From positions 16,440,001-16,504,000 of the forward strand of contig NC_134129.1 of the NCBI RefSeq assembly GCF_040939455.1: a DNA stretch of 64,000 nt, written 5' to 3'. How positions within the stretch are numbered: the first letter of the stretch is position 1; each line of letters starts with the position of its first letter. The notes under the pieces were generated by a model. The model ran no database searches. It had not been told where the DNA came from and worked only from the letters and a program-made list of their open reading frames with translations. The DNA comes from Microcebus murinus (lineage: Eukaryota; Chordata; Mammalia; Primates; Cheirogaleidae). Positions 46,468 to 58,622 of this stretch are shown one piece after another. Made by a program: the position numbers and the translations under genes.

Positions 46468-47720
46468 AATTTAAGGTATATACATTAAACATTTTTTTAG
46501 AAGAACTAAAGGTGGGGGGAGGCAAATATTCCTAACTTTTGTACAGTTGGAATACTCTAGTCTTTGATAATTTTGATACATGGTGCTCCCTATTCTTTTA
46601 AAAGTATTTAATGGAATATATTTATTTTTCAATGGAAAAAATTTTAATCTTTTGCTATGAGATTTTGAGAATATTTTTGACCTTCAGAGATAAACCTATG
46701 ATATCCCTGACTGATAATCACAGCTTTAAATGATACATTTTTTAATACCAAGCAGGCCAATACAGCTGGTTAACCATCAGCACCAACTGTGGTACTAAAA
46801 ACACAGATCCCATCAAGAGATTCATTAACCATCTATGACTATTTTATGTGCTTTTGAAGATAGCCTCTTATTCTCTCAACTTTTTCCAAGTAACCTAATT
46901 TGTTTTTCCATGATCATAAATCATGCTAAATCCACATGCTTTCATTTTCTCCTGAAATTGTAAGAGCCAGAAGACGATTTTAAAAAGATGGAGCATTTGG
47001 TTTTAAAATCCATTTAATTTAAGAATAAGACCAGAAAGAGTTTGATGTATAAATCCTAAACTCATTATTCCTTCTTGAAAAAAAAGAGAAAGGAATATTA
47101 CAATTCTCATGGGTCTCTCTGTAGCTAAAAGATTGCAGAAAGAAAAATATAGAGTTAAAGTCAGTGAAAGAGTCATTCCATTGGAAACTTGTGTTCTTTT
47201 GCATAGCTTGGAAAGGAAGCCCAGGAATATCTGATAACTGAAACCTGTAGGAAGGCTGTGTTCTAGTGGGAGCTAGAACTTTCTATCGATAAGGAATTCT
47301 GTCTCCCTTGGTTTTTTTTCTTGGTGGTGGTGATGGTTTTTGAATCTGAGGGTTGCCCTTGACTTTAGCAAAAGAAAAACTCACTTTCCTGTGGAGTAAC
47401 ACTGAGCACTGATGAAAAAAAGAAACATTTGTGAAAAGATCAGAGTTACATCCTCATATTTATTGCCATAACAAAGATATGGGATGCTTTGGCCAGACTA
47501 ATTTCCAAATGTATGTGGTAAAGGGAAGAGGATTTGGGGAAAGAAAATCTTAAGTGGGGACTGGGACCACAGAAATAAGGAAGCAGCCAGATTTTCTGGG
47601 ATAGGCCTTTAGTTCTCTAAAGGGAAGTGAGTTAAATGTGTAATTCAATAAGATTCATAATACTTACAACATATGAATATAGAGTCTCTTTGAACAAAAC
47701 TTAAACAATATAGATAAAAG
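46468..47720. other. AT-rich single-copy sequence
   Basis: No gene or repeat recognised. Confidence 0.4.
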
Positions 47721-47724
47721 TCTT

Positions 47725-48025
47725 GATATCACCTGTTTTATAATCCCCACTCCTCTTTCCATAAGTCACCTGATCCATCATCAGTTTGGATAAAGTTTTC
47801 TACACTCTTTTAAGAATTCACACAAAATGTATATGCAAAGGAGTGCTAATAAGCAGCAATACATAGAGCTTTGTAAAGTATATATGACGTCATATCTTAC
47901 ATATTGTTCTGCAACTTGCTTTTTCCACTTCATATATCTTAGAGTTCTTTTCAGGTCAACCCCTATAAATCTTTTTAATGGCTGCACAATATTCCACATT
48001 ATTAATTTAACCATTGCCCATTGAT
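47725..48025 (-). repeat. Possible old L1-type 3-prime fragment, antisense
   Basis: TTCTGCAACTTGCTTTTTCC, CTTTTTAATGGCTGCACAAT and TAACCATTGCCCATTGATG match words I associate with an old LINE 3-prime region read in reverse. Family uncertain. Confidence 0.4.
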
Positions 48026-48243
48026 GCAAGAAGTGGTCAAGAAATAACTGCAGCTATGGTAGACACAAGAAGGTTAGATTACTCGTGGTTAGCTTAGAGG
48101 TGTTAAAAAAAATGGCAGGAAGGGACATCAAAGGAGGCCACCTTCCCCTGTCCCCCATTGACCTAGAGGTTACCCTGAGGTTACCCATTGCTCTGCCCAG
48201 GAGGGTGTCTCTGATCAAGCATTAGGTAACAGTGGCCAGATTT

Positions 48244-48283
48244 ATTTATTTAAATAGATCTATTTATTTAAATAGATTTATTT
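48244..48283. repeat. Tandem TATTTATTTAAATAGAT motif with palindrome
   Basis: About two 20-bp units. It contains the perfect 14-bp palindrome AAATAGATCTATTT (48252-48265). The adjacent L1 used the last AATAGATTTATTT as its target. Confidence 0.7.
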
Positions 48284-48586
48284 TCCCAAGAATGGAAAAA
48301 CAAGCGACACATATACTCACCAGCAAATTGGTATTAACCGAACAGCACCTAAGTGGTCACATAGGTACTACAGTAATAGGGTATTGGGCAGGGGGGAGGG
48401 GGGAGGGGAGCGGGTATAAACATACATAATGAGTGAGATGTGCACCGTCTGGGGGATGGGCATGATGGAGACTCAGACTTGTGGGAGGAGGGGGGGAAAT
48501 GGGCATTTATTGAAACCTTAAAATCTGTACCCCCATAATATGCCAAAATAAAAAATAAAAAATAAAAAAATAAAAATAAAAAAATG
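48284..48586 (+). mobile_element. Sense L1 3-prime end, about 300 bp
   Basis: Starts CCCAAGAATGGAAAAACAAG in the ORF2 3-prime region, has a G-rich UTR (GGGGGGAGGGGGGAGGGGAG near 48391), then ATCTGTACCCCCATAATATG and (AAAAAT)n. AATAGATTTATTT at 48271-48283 and 48587-48599 is the target-site duplication. A severely 5-prime-truncated young insertion. Confidence 0.95.
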
Positions 48587-48759
48587 AATAGATTTATTTA
48601 AAACTAGATTAGAAAGTTGAAGTAGCTCATCTATGATATTAACAAAGACACATGAGAAAAGAGACTAACCAGTCACGTCCTTGACAGCAAAGTGTAGGTG
48701 ATAAATGTGTCATTAGAACAACAGCTATATGCAATTAAGTTTTTAAAAATAAACGTCAT

Positions 48760-48815
48760 TCCACATGTTCTGGTTAACAGAAAAAAGAAAAAAGAAAAAA
48801 ATAAAATAAAAAAAT
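48760..48815 (+). mobile_element. Short A-rich retro-insertion
   Basis: A perfect 15-bp AAAAATAAACGTCAT (48745-48759 and 48816-48830) flanks 56 bp: a 21-nt head (TCCACATGTTCTGGTTAAC + AG) and A-rich (AAAAAAG)n/(AAAT)n. This is the cleanest member of the class. Confidence 0.8.
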
Positions 48816-48839
48816 AAAAATAAACGTCATGACTTCTGT

Positions 48840-49606
48840 CTTTTTACAGTGTTGCACAGTTCTCTGGCAGGACTGGGATAGTGTAGTTAGATATTATTCT
48901 TTTTTGTCCTATGGTCTCTTCCTTTAGTGTGTAATCCTCCTTGTCATGGTTCTGCTCTTAAATTCCAGATACTTGGGCATGAGAAGGAATATTTCTTAGA
49001 AATGGTTGTTATAAAAGCAGTATCATTTTCAATGTCTCCTTCCCTGACCACAGATCTTCTCCTGTAGAACTCAACATTCTTGCAGCACAGAAACAGTTTT
49101 TTTTGAAATGAGATGAGTGGTAATATGTCATTTGTATGAATAAAGAAATAACAAGAGAATTCTCGATCTTAGTCCACATTGATATAAAATAGGTCTTATG
49201 CTATAATTATATTAATCCAGATTCAAAGAGACAGAATGTGTTTAAAATTATAAATGTTATCCTATCATTCAATAAAGCCCATCGAGACTATTTTTAGTGC
49301 TTATGATCTTTGTCAATTTCTAAGGCTTTATCTGCTAAATAATTGTGTGCCCATTTGACATTTGGATGTCTTGAAGCTTTTATGTTTAGGCTTTCATTTC
49401 ATTAGATTTTTTTGGTAAATAGAATGTTCCCAGTGGGCTAAGAATAAAGGTATGCTGTGTGTCTGAATTCACCCCTCCCACATGGTTCTATTTTAGGCAT
49501 CTTGAAGGGTTGGGAAGAGAACAAGGGAGCCAAGAGTGGTCATAGAGAGTCAATGCTACTGTGAGCTCAGGGTGTCTCTTCGTGTCAGCCCAGCATGCTA
49601 GGTTTT
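48840..49606. other. Single-copy sequence, nothing recognised
   Basis: No gene or repeat recognised. Confidence 0.4.
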
Positions 49607-49616
49607 GGTTCACATA

Positions 49617-50344
<728 letters not shown>

Positions 50345-51234
50345 GAGCCCTGCCAGCTCGTCTTCTAATCTACTTAATGCATCAACCTCTCTGTAGTTAG
50401 ATTGTCAAAGCATCCGAAGACAGGAACTGTGCCTTTAGTTTCTAACATAGGATTTGTTTCTCTGCTTAGACCCCAAGGGACTTTTGGAGTATGGCCTAGC
50501 AGCCCCTGCTCTGAGACATTGCCACGTGGCAGAGCCGTTTCTTTGCATTTCCAAATGGCAGGGATCTCCTGCAGCTCAGAATCCGGGTGTGCATCACCGA
50601 GTGTAATCAGCAACAAGCCCGGACCATGCTGGGGCCCTGCCTGGGTGGAAAGGCCTAGAACTTTCGATGCTCAGCAGCCCCTGAGCCCCCCAGGCCCCTT
50701 TCTGCTCCCGTGGCTGTCCATTCTGCCGGTGACCGTCGCAGATCAGGCTCTGTGAAGTTCTGGGGACCGTGACCAAGAGTCGTAGACAAGCAGGGAAGAC
50801 CAGTGGGCAGTTGCCCTTTGGTCCTCTCGAGTTGGGGTGCCAGCTGCCCCAGGAATGTGTGCTCCCTGCCTCGGTTTAAATGCCTAAGCCAGCTGGGCCA
50901 GGGGCCGCTGTTACCAGCAGGGCAGGCTTCTCTTGGCTTTCATGGGTGACTTTGATGTCATCCGCCTCTGGCAGCATGCCGCCATGGCTGTGTGTGCCAG
51001 GGCGAGACATATGGCGTATTCTTCCCGAATGTCGCCAATCTGGACAGGAAGAGAATTACGTTAATGGCGCTGCTTTATTTAGCTGTTATTCCTCATTTAT
51101 TTTCCTAGCTTTCCTTTCTCTGGTATTTTTTTACTTTTTTCTTTCTTCCTGCCTTTGAGTCTACGCCTCAGTCCGGCCCCATCCTTACTCTAGCCAAATA
51201 GCTCTTATCACACTGTAATGAAATTGCCGCTCTA
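50345..51234. other. Single-copy sequence, nothing supported
   Basis: A 117-codon forward open frame (50402-50755) has no recognisable features. A pyrimidine-rich area lies at 51100-51160. Confidence 0.4.
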
Positions 51235-51317
51235 CCATATTACCCCGAAAATAAGAGCTACCCAGAAAATAAGCCCCAGCAGGATGTCTAAGCATGTGCA
51301 CAATAGAAGCCCTACCC

Positions 51318-51495
51318 CGAAAATCAGCCCTAGTGATGGGCGTGGCTATGGAAATCAGCCCTAGTGATGGGCGTGGCTATGGAAATCAGCCCTGGTGGTG
51401 GGCGTGGCTATGGAAATCAGCCCTAGTGATGGGCGTGGCTATGAAAATCAGCCCTAGTGGTGGACGTGGCTATGAAAATAAGCCCTGGCGATGGG
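51318..51495 (+). repeat. 31-bp tandem repeat array, 6 units
   Basis: TCAGCCC (once TAAGCCC) recurs at 51324, 51355, 51386, 51417, 51448 and 51479, always 31 bp apart. Units carry GTGATGGGCGTGGCTATG with GTGGTGGGCG variants. Confidence 0.95.
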
Positions 51496-51724
51496 CGTGG
51501 CTGCGCAGCGCATCTGCACAACCCACACATGTCATCACGGAGCGGGAAAGAACACGAGCAGCCCTTCTCATCTGCCCCGTGAGAGCTCTAGTGCTCCACA
51601 GGAGAGATCGGGGCCAGTGGTTCTAAAGGAAATAGAGTCGCAAGACATTCAGGATGGAATTCGGGGTCTGGAGAGTGAGGATGATGTTCCAGAAGAAGAC
51701 GACTTCACTCTATTGGAATCAATG
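51491..51724 (+). pseudogene. Transposase-tail-like open frame in MITE copy C
   Basis: MGVAAQRICTTHTCHHGAG ... LESEDDVPEEDDFTLLESM, 78 codons, then TAG. Copies A and B read GAG at the corresponding codon (ESM-E), so a single base decides the stop. Otherwise the frame is the same length with no indel. Confidence 0.4.
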
Positions 51725-51849
51725 TAGATGGTTTTACCGTACTTAAAAAAAAATAACACATGCCCTGAAAATAAGCCCTAGGCTGTCTTCTTGAGGAAAA
51801 CTAAATATAAGACCCTGTCTTGTTTCCGGGGAAACACGGTACTTGTCCA

Positions 51850-51965
51850 TAGCCCACGCTAGACTGTCAGCTCATCAACAACACTGCCTTGCTCTCTCTG
51901 AGGACCCGAGCACAGGGCCTGGCATGAAGTATGCTCGCTACACGTGTCTGGGGAATGTCCGAATG
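51850..51965 (+). repeat. LINE 3-prime-end relic (L2-like)
   Basis: CTAGACTGTCAGCTCATCAAC, CAGGGCCTGGCATGAAGTATG and GCTCGCTACACGTG keep L2 3-prime order. Confidence 0.65.
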
Positions 51966-52021
51966 CCTTTCCCACCTGGTGTTGTATGTTTGGCCCTTAG
52001 AGTAATCTAGTTGCATGTGCT

Positions 52022-52230
52022 TTTCATAGACAACATAGTATAGTCACCAAAGTCAGAGGGACCTGGATTTGAAACTCATCTCTGTCACTTTCTAGCTAAA
52101 TCACTTTGGCTAAGTCACCTTTCTTCTCTGAACATCAGTTTCCACGTGAATGAAATGGAGATAACACCTACCTCTTAGTGTTACCAAGAAGATCAGGTGT
52201 GATGACTTACAAATATCTAAAACATAATAA
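52022..52230 (+). repeat. MIR SINE relic
   Basis: CATAGTATAGTCACCAAAG, GAGGGACCTGGATTTGAAAC, CTAAGTCACCTTTCTTCTCTG and ACACCTACCTCTTAGTG are in MIR order; nearly full length. Confidence 0.85.
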
Positions 52231-52330
52231 TAGTCAATGAAAGGTTGCTTTCATTTCTTTTCTAATTGGTTATGTAGATTCTTTATTTCGTTTTCTTCTC
52301 TTTCACCGAGAATTTGGAGGGTTGGTATTT

Positions 52331-52620
52331 GTATCAGTTAGGTTGTGCTCATAACAAATAACCCCAGAATCTTGGTAGTTTAGGACAACGATGGTTAGTT
52401 TCTTTGCTGTGCTCTGCGTCCACCTCAGGCCTGGGGGTCTCTGCCCGAGAGCCAGAGGGTGCCTGGCTTCCATCATCACTGGGGCAGGTGGACCAGAAAT
52501 GGCGCATGTCACTGCCATTCATATTTTACTGCCTAATGCATGGTCCTCCCTCACTCAGGCAAGAGCGAAATCCTACCACACACGAGAAAGAGGAGAACTG
52601 GGAGATCGTTGAACACCAGT
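52331..52620 (+). repeat. Unassigned old interspersed repeat, copy 3
   Basis: TATCAGTTAGGTTGTGCTC, ATAACAAATAACCCCAGAATC and TGGTAGTTTAGGACAACG resemble the copies at 21395 and 40064. Class not assigned. Confidence 0.5.
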
Positions 52621-52639
52621 GGCTGCCCCAGCAGTATTT

Positions 52640-53090
52640 AAGATGAGTTAACTCTGAAGTACAAGGAGATCTGATTCATTTAAGTTACCCTGATCTTGAC
52701 TGAGAGTGAAGGATTGTTGCACAAATGAGTAAAATCAGTAAAATTGTAATGGCAACTGCTTAGACTTCTCAAGAGAACAAGTTATTTTAAGGATATTAAG
52801 TGTTAGTTATTAGTTATAAGGCACTTGAGCTACAATCTGGTCTTAAATGCTCATCACAACAGGCAGCAGAAACCTCTGCTTGTTAGTATTTTATAGATTA
52901 GCTCTAGTATCGGTATTTACTTGCAGGTGATAAAAGTACATTTCTTTCTAAATAGCTCATGATTTAGGCTTATCATAATTTACACTGATTTTTCTCCAAG
53001 CTATTTATTTAAATTTGAACTATTTTACAGTATTTATGCTGTACTTTTTTTATCATCATCATTCAGGTATTTATTGATTTCCTGCCATGG
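52640..53090. other. Single-copy sequence, nothing recognised
   Basis: AT-rich, no gene recognised. Confidence 0.4.
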
Positions 53091-53094
53091 TAAA

Positions 53095-53335
53095 AACATC
53101 TCTGGGTCTAGATTGCCTATATCCAAATAAAGGTTCTGCTATTAACTGGCTGTGTGGCCTTGGGCAAGTTACTTGACCTCTCTGTGCCTCATTTTTCTCG
53201 TCTATGAAATGGGAGTGATGATAGTATCTACTTTGTAGAACAGTTCAGAGGATTAAATGAATTAATATATGTAAAGTACTTAGAATAGTACTTGGCACAT
53301 AGTAAGTATTCAATAAACGTTTACTGTTGTCATCA
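53095..53335 (+). repeat. MIR SINE, near full length
   Basis: CTGTGTGGCCTTGGGCAAGT, CTCTGTGCCTCATTTTTCTC, ATGAAATGGGAGTGATGAT, AGTACTTGGCACATAGTAAG and TTCAATAAACGTTTACTG. The best-preserved MIR in the window. Confidence 0.93.
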
Positions 53336-53900
53336 TTTTTAGGCACGGTGGAGAAATACAAAGGAAGTTTAATGCAGGCAGAGATGTTTACGTGTTGTTT
53401 GCTGGTCTATCCCATGCTTAGACCAGTGCTCCATGGCTGGTGCTCAGAAATACTTGTAGAGTGAATCGGTGCATGGGCTCTACCCTCGTGAAATTTAAAA
53501 GTAATCTTAATCCTTGGTTCCTTTCTTGCAACAGTGAGAGAGTTCTCTGCTCTTGAAGCTACCTGGACCAACCTTGAACTTTCGGGATCCAGGGTGAACC
53601 GGCTACTGCCCTCCCTGGCTTAGCCAGATGGCTTCCAAACAGATCCTGGCTGAGATGCCAAGCCCTGGCTTTGCTCGCTCGCTCCCTCTCCGCCACCTCA
53701 GCTAGGGACTCTGGCGTTCCAGCGTTGAGCCTCTCACGGCCGAGGCCGGCGCCCGTGAAACCACCCTAGCATGTCAGCCTCCTCCCGTAGCAGCCCGGAC
53801 ATTGATGTGACTTTCTGCCCCATCGAGTGTCACTGTGTTCTTACTGTCAGGAAGGGCTGGGGACACGCCGCAAACGGGCGTGTGACATTCAGCGCTTGTA
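53336..53900. other. Single-copy sequence, moderately CpG-rich near 53700-53900
   Basis: No gene recognised. CpGs cluster around GGCCGAGGCCGGCGCCCGTG (about 53738). Confidence 0.4.
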
Positions 53901-53934
53901 TGCTCTCTACCACGGCTCCTTCCAGATGGCCACC

Positions 53935-54301
53935 TCTCCCCCAGGCCCATGCCATCTGCTGGCGTCCACTCGCTGGCGTAAGACGGCATTGGGCGCGTGG
54001 GCGCTCTTTCCTTTCTCGTCTCTGTCCGCGCGTGTGCTCTCTCCTCCTGCGCCTTTGTCTGCCGACTCTGTGTTGCAGGCTGCATGTGATCTGGCCCTGC
54101 CTTTCCCTCTTACCTGCTCTGCCTCCCTGTCCCCCTCACCAGCCACTTGGCCTCCTTGCTTTTCTGGAACCTCCTAAGTAAGCACGTTCCTGCCTCAGGG
54201 CATTTGCACTTGCTAGCCCTCTGCCAACAAGGCTTTCCCCCGGGTATCTGCAGCGTTTACGTGCTCACTTCCAAATGGTCTCTCTTAAAATGCCATCTCC
54301 T
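53935..54301 (+). repeat. Old LINE 3-prime-region fragment, left part
   Basis: CCACTTGGCCTCCTTGC, CGTTCCTGCCTCAGGGCATTTGCACTTGC-type words (split here as CTGCCTCAGGGCATTTGC) and CTTCCAAATGGTCTCTC. The repeat continues after the Alu insertion. Confidence 0.65.
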
Positions 54302-54616
54302 GGCCGGGCGCAGTGGCTCTCGCCTGTAATCCCAGCACTCTGGGAGGCCGAGGCTGGAGGATCGCTTGAGGTCAGGAGTTCGAGACCAGCCTGAGCAAGA
54401 GAGAGAGAGAGAGACCCCGTCCCTACTAAAAATAGAAAGAAATTAATTGGCCAGCTAAAAATATAGAGAAAAAAATTAGCCGGGCATGGTGGCGCATGCC
54501 TGTCATCCCAGCTACTCAGGAGGCTGAGGCAGGAGGATCGCTTGAGCCTAGGAGTTGGAGGTTGCTGTGAGCTAGGCTGATGCCACAGCACTCTACAGAG
54601 TGAGACTCTGTCTCAA
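54302..54616 (+). mobile_element. Dimeric lemur-type Alu nested in old LINE
   Basis: AAAATGCCATCTCCT is perfectly duplicated at 54287-54301 and 54617-54631. The left arm contains an expanded (GA)n run (54397-54412). The right arm lost about 12 bp near ACTCTACAGAGTG. Confidence 0.96.
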
Positions 54617-54631
54617 AAAATGCCATCTCCT

Positions 54632-54840
54632 CCAAGATGCTCTTTTCAGCCATATCTAAAATATCTCCTGCTTCCACTTTTCTTCTGAGCACTTATCTCC
54701 AATGACCCATTGCGAGTTATTTGTTTGCGTATTTGCTTATCTATGCCTGTTTCCTTCCACCGAAGTATAGTATAGGCCCCCATGAGTACAGACACTATAC
54801 CTTTGGTGCCTAGCAAGGAGGTAACATTCAATATTTGCTT
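54632..54840 (+). repeat. Old LINE 3-prime-region fragment, right part
   Basis: CTTCTGAGCACTTATCTCC, GTTATTTGTTTGCGTATTTG, CATGAGTACAGACACTATAC and GTAACATTCAATATTTGC continue the fragment at 53935. Confidence 0.65.
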
Positions 54841-54899
54841 AAAGGGAGGAAGATCAGCTTACAACTAATAAATAAATGAGTTGATTTAAAGTCAACTTA

Positions 54900-55211
54900 G
54901 GCCAGGCGCGGTGGCTCACGCCTGTCATCCCAGCACTCTGGGAGGCCGAGGTGGGAGGATCGCTCAAGGTCAGGAATTCAAGACCAGCCTGAGCAAGAGC
55001 AAGACCCCGTGTCTACTAAAAATAGAAAGAAATTAATTGGCCAACTAAAAATATATAGAAAAAATTAGCCGGGCATGGTGGCTCATGCCTGTAGTCCCAG
55101 CTACTCGGGAGGCTGAGGCAGGAGGATCGCTTGAGCTCTCCAGGAGTTTGAGGTTGCTGTGAGCTAGGAAAAAAATCAAAAATATATAAATAAAAAAATT
55201 TAAAAAAATAA
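54900..55211 (+). mobile_element. Lemur-type Alu with truncated right arm
   Basis: Starts GGCCAGGCGCGGTGGCTCAC. After GCTGTGAGCTAGG it goes straight to an A/T-rich tail, so the last ~55 bp of the right arm are missing. This may be internal priming or deletion. No clear target-site duplication. Confidence 0.92.
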
Positions 55212-57632
55212 AGTTGAGATTCCCAGTCACACTGGTCACATTGGCCAGATTTCAAGCGATCAAGAGTCGTAGGTAGCTAGTGGCTACTGTACCGAACCAC
55301 ACAGGCTCTGAACCACCCACTCGCCCACACGCGTCCTCCGTGACTCGTGGCAGACGCGGAGTACCTGGGCAAACAGCGGTGTGCTTGCAAATGTCCCCGC
55401 ACACGAGCCCGTGAAAACCTCGAACCCCTAAATCTCTATGATGATTCATTTTTGTCGAGAGTTTTAATCGTCCTGTAGACAATGCGATTCTCGTTCGTTA
55501 CCTCCACCAGAAGTTGAAGGAAATAGGTAGGAGACTCCCGAAGGAGCCTAAGTCTGGATTGGGGGTGGGGGTTGGGCCAGGCATGGGGTTCCTGGAGGGC
55601 TGCAGACAGCTGTCCTCTGAACCCCAGCAAGAAGCCTCGCTCTGTCCTCTGTCCTCGGGGTTAGTTTCCCGTCCTGCCCCTTCCAGCCCCTCGCCCTGCT
55701 TTGCGACGCGCCTTGAATGCGCTCTGAGCCCTGCGTTGCAGGAGGCAGGCGCCTTGCAACTCTGCAAGCTTTCCTGATGTCTCTGCGTTTGTTCCTGGGG
55801 CTTATTCTGGCCAAGAGCAATGTGTGTGTCCCCTTTTTTTCCTTGCCAAAGCCCACGGGCAGCCCTCTCTGGCCCTCATCCCATCTCTGAACCAGGCACG
55901 GCTCACCCACACGCTAATTCATGCTGCCTCCACAAGAAAATACAGAAAAGTGAGAGACGAGGGGCCTCATTTCGCGGGAGCTTAGATTTCAGGCATAGCG
56001 ACCCTGGCCTGGCTCAGTGGGGACTTGCAGCGACAGGTGCACTGGAACCTTAGACCCGGCAGGGAGCGATTTGCCTGTGTGCTGGGGGGCGGGGAGGGCG
56101 TAAGGGCCACTCGATCCGTCTGCGACTGGAAGAAAAATCAACTCCGATTGCCCTTCTATTCTTTTAAGAAACAAAAGGGATGAAAGAAACTTTAGGCCAA
56201 TAAGCTTCCCTTTCATTCTTTCCTTTATTTCTGAAATAGATCAGAAAATGATCCCACGTTATGAACTAACCACCTTGCTTGCCCTCCCCAAAAAATATGA
56301 AAAGAAAAAAAAAAAAGACACTCCTGTCGCCCCATCCTTCCAGAAACTCCTGATAATGAGCTCAGGAAGGCTGGTGCTCAAGAAACATAATGAAAAAGAA
56401 AGGTTTTAAAGAACTCTTCTAAATGACAGTGAGAACAAGGGCGGGAGAGGGCCAGCCAGTCATTTGAAGGGCTTTTAAATATGCTGTGGTTTGGACTTTA
56501 GATTTCACCCTTTTCTACAGACAATGAGCTGCAGCGCAGGTTTGTGTCATTAGCAGACAAACTACAATCTGAGCGGAATGTTCTCTGTAACCTGGTACGA
56601 AGGCATTTCCCCGCCGCGCACCCTAGCCGGGGAAACCGTGTCATTCCCACACTCTTTACCCCAATTTCTTAGGAATTTCTAAAATAAAGTACAACCTTAT
56701 CTCCTAAAAAAAAATTCTCATGTGCTATTTTTAAAACTAGCAATCAGAGGGGACTTGGGCTAAGATTCGGAAAGGAGCAAGCATAGTGCACCTTGCTAGG
56801 GTCCTTCCCAGCTCCCTCCTTGGCCCCCTCCTCCAGGAAGCCTTCCAGGTGGTCTTCTCGGAGGAGCCCGGGGCATCTGCCGCAGCTGTGCAGTAGGGTA
56901 GAATCCACCCCAGTCTTCCCAATTCAAAGAAAATAAAGTGAGCAGATCAAATTCTTCCCACCATACGTGTCCATCCATCCCTGTGTTTTCTCTTTGTTGC
57001 TGCTTCACCTTTTGTAGCCCCCCTCTCTCCCAAAAAAATCACAAGAGATAAGGAAATAGCAACATAAAAACGGCCAGCTGTGTGCTTCACTTGTGAGCAT
57101 GGTGTGGTGACTCCTGTGTGTGCCTCCTTTGCTCCTGGTTCAGAAGATCAAAGCGACAGCAGCGGTGACATCCTGTTCTCCTCCAAGTGGCAGTGTAGCT
57201 CCCCCCGGGCTCCACCACCTGACAGCTGTTTGAAAACAGCCACGTTCAGATAATGTCCCAGGTCGGCTCTGAGAGTCCAGCCAACCCTTCTGAGCTATTC
57301 AGAAGCACCAGAAATGTCAACACACTTCGGAAGGGGGCTTACGATAGTATCAATGGCAAGTTTGTAACCCAATAGAATTAATTCGACTGGATAAAAACAA
57401 CCCGCCGTTTAGGAAGCACTTGAACTTGGCCGCGATTAGTGGTAGGAGCCTGCGTGCCGCCCTCCCTGGGACAGGAAGGTTTGTGACCCTGAGCCTGCTC
57501 AAAGTGACCATTTGGGCGTTTCCCCCACTGGGGCAGGTCTCAGTGCTGGGAAAGGGGCCCAAAGTCTAAATGCCGTGAGATCTGATTTTCTCATGTGACA
57601 GCTTCCTAATAGAAGATATCTTGTAACTGATC
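55212..57632. other. Single-copy sequence without recognised genes
   Basis: CpG-moderate at 55300-55450 and GC-rich to 56110. Several 60-120-codon open frames on both strands are not supported as genes. Short A runs near 56310-56320. Confidence 0.4.
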
Positions 57633-57646
57633 AAAAATCCAATGCT

Positions 57647-57971
<325 letters not shown>

Positions 57972-57984
57972 AAAAAATCCAATG

Positions 57985-58446
57985 CCTACCTTTTTAAAGG
58001 AATAGCCTGAAACATTGTAGTTCAATCACCCTGGAGGCTGGACTTCAGGATCTCTTTGTCTGCAGTGTATTTAGATCGATTTCATAGACCACATAGCAAC
58101 CGCTGCAGGAAATTGCATTAGTTCTTATGCTACAGTAGCACATTCTTTACAAAGTCCTTGATGCTTCCCTTATTGAACCCATAACGTCTTAAGATCAAGA
58201 AGCTGCTTTCGTGCAGCCATGGCAGCCAGAAGAGCTGCTTCGGAGAGATTTCCACAGGCATCTCAGAGGATATTTTAGAAATAGTTGGGGTTATTTGGTT
58301 GCTTTTGTGATGATCTAGGAGTGTCTGTTTTGCTCACTCCCGATGTTTCCAGAAGCAGCACAGACATTCAGGATCAAGGAGCTGCCTGCGTCCCCACCGG
58401 AATTCTGCTTCCTCAGCCCCTCTGGCAACTTGACCTTGCACCCCAA
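57985..58446. other. Single-copy sequence, nothing recognised
   Basis: No gene or repeat recognised. Confidence 0.4.
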
Positions 58447-58622
58447 TCAGCCGGGCATGGTGGTGCATGCCTGTAGTCCCAGCTACTCGGGAGGCTGAGG
58501 CAGGAGGATCACTTAAGCCCAGGAGTTGGAGGTTGCTGGGATCGAGGCTGACACCACGGCACTCACTCTAGCCCAGGCAACACAGTGAGACTCTGTCTCA
58601 AAAAAAAAAAAAAAAAAAAAAA
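58447..58622 (+). mobile_element. Alu right arm only
   Basis: Begins ATCAGCCGGGCATGGTGG at the start of the right monomer and ends in about 24 A. Left arm and linker are absent. No clear target-site duplication, so truncation or a free right monomer both remain possible. Confidence 0.93.

Larger units (their letters stand above)
51235..51839 (+). mobile_element. TA-flanked MITE, copy C (inverted relative to A and B)
   Basis: A 605-bp element with ends CCATATTACCCCGAAAATAAG and GTTTCCGGGGAAACACGG. TA lies at 51233-51234 and 51840-51841. Six 31-bp units. The insertion site is unrelated to those of A and B, so the three copies arose by independent transposition and not by segmental duplication. 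Confidence 0.88.
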
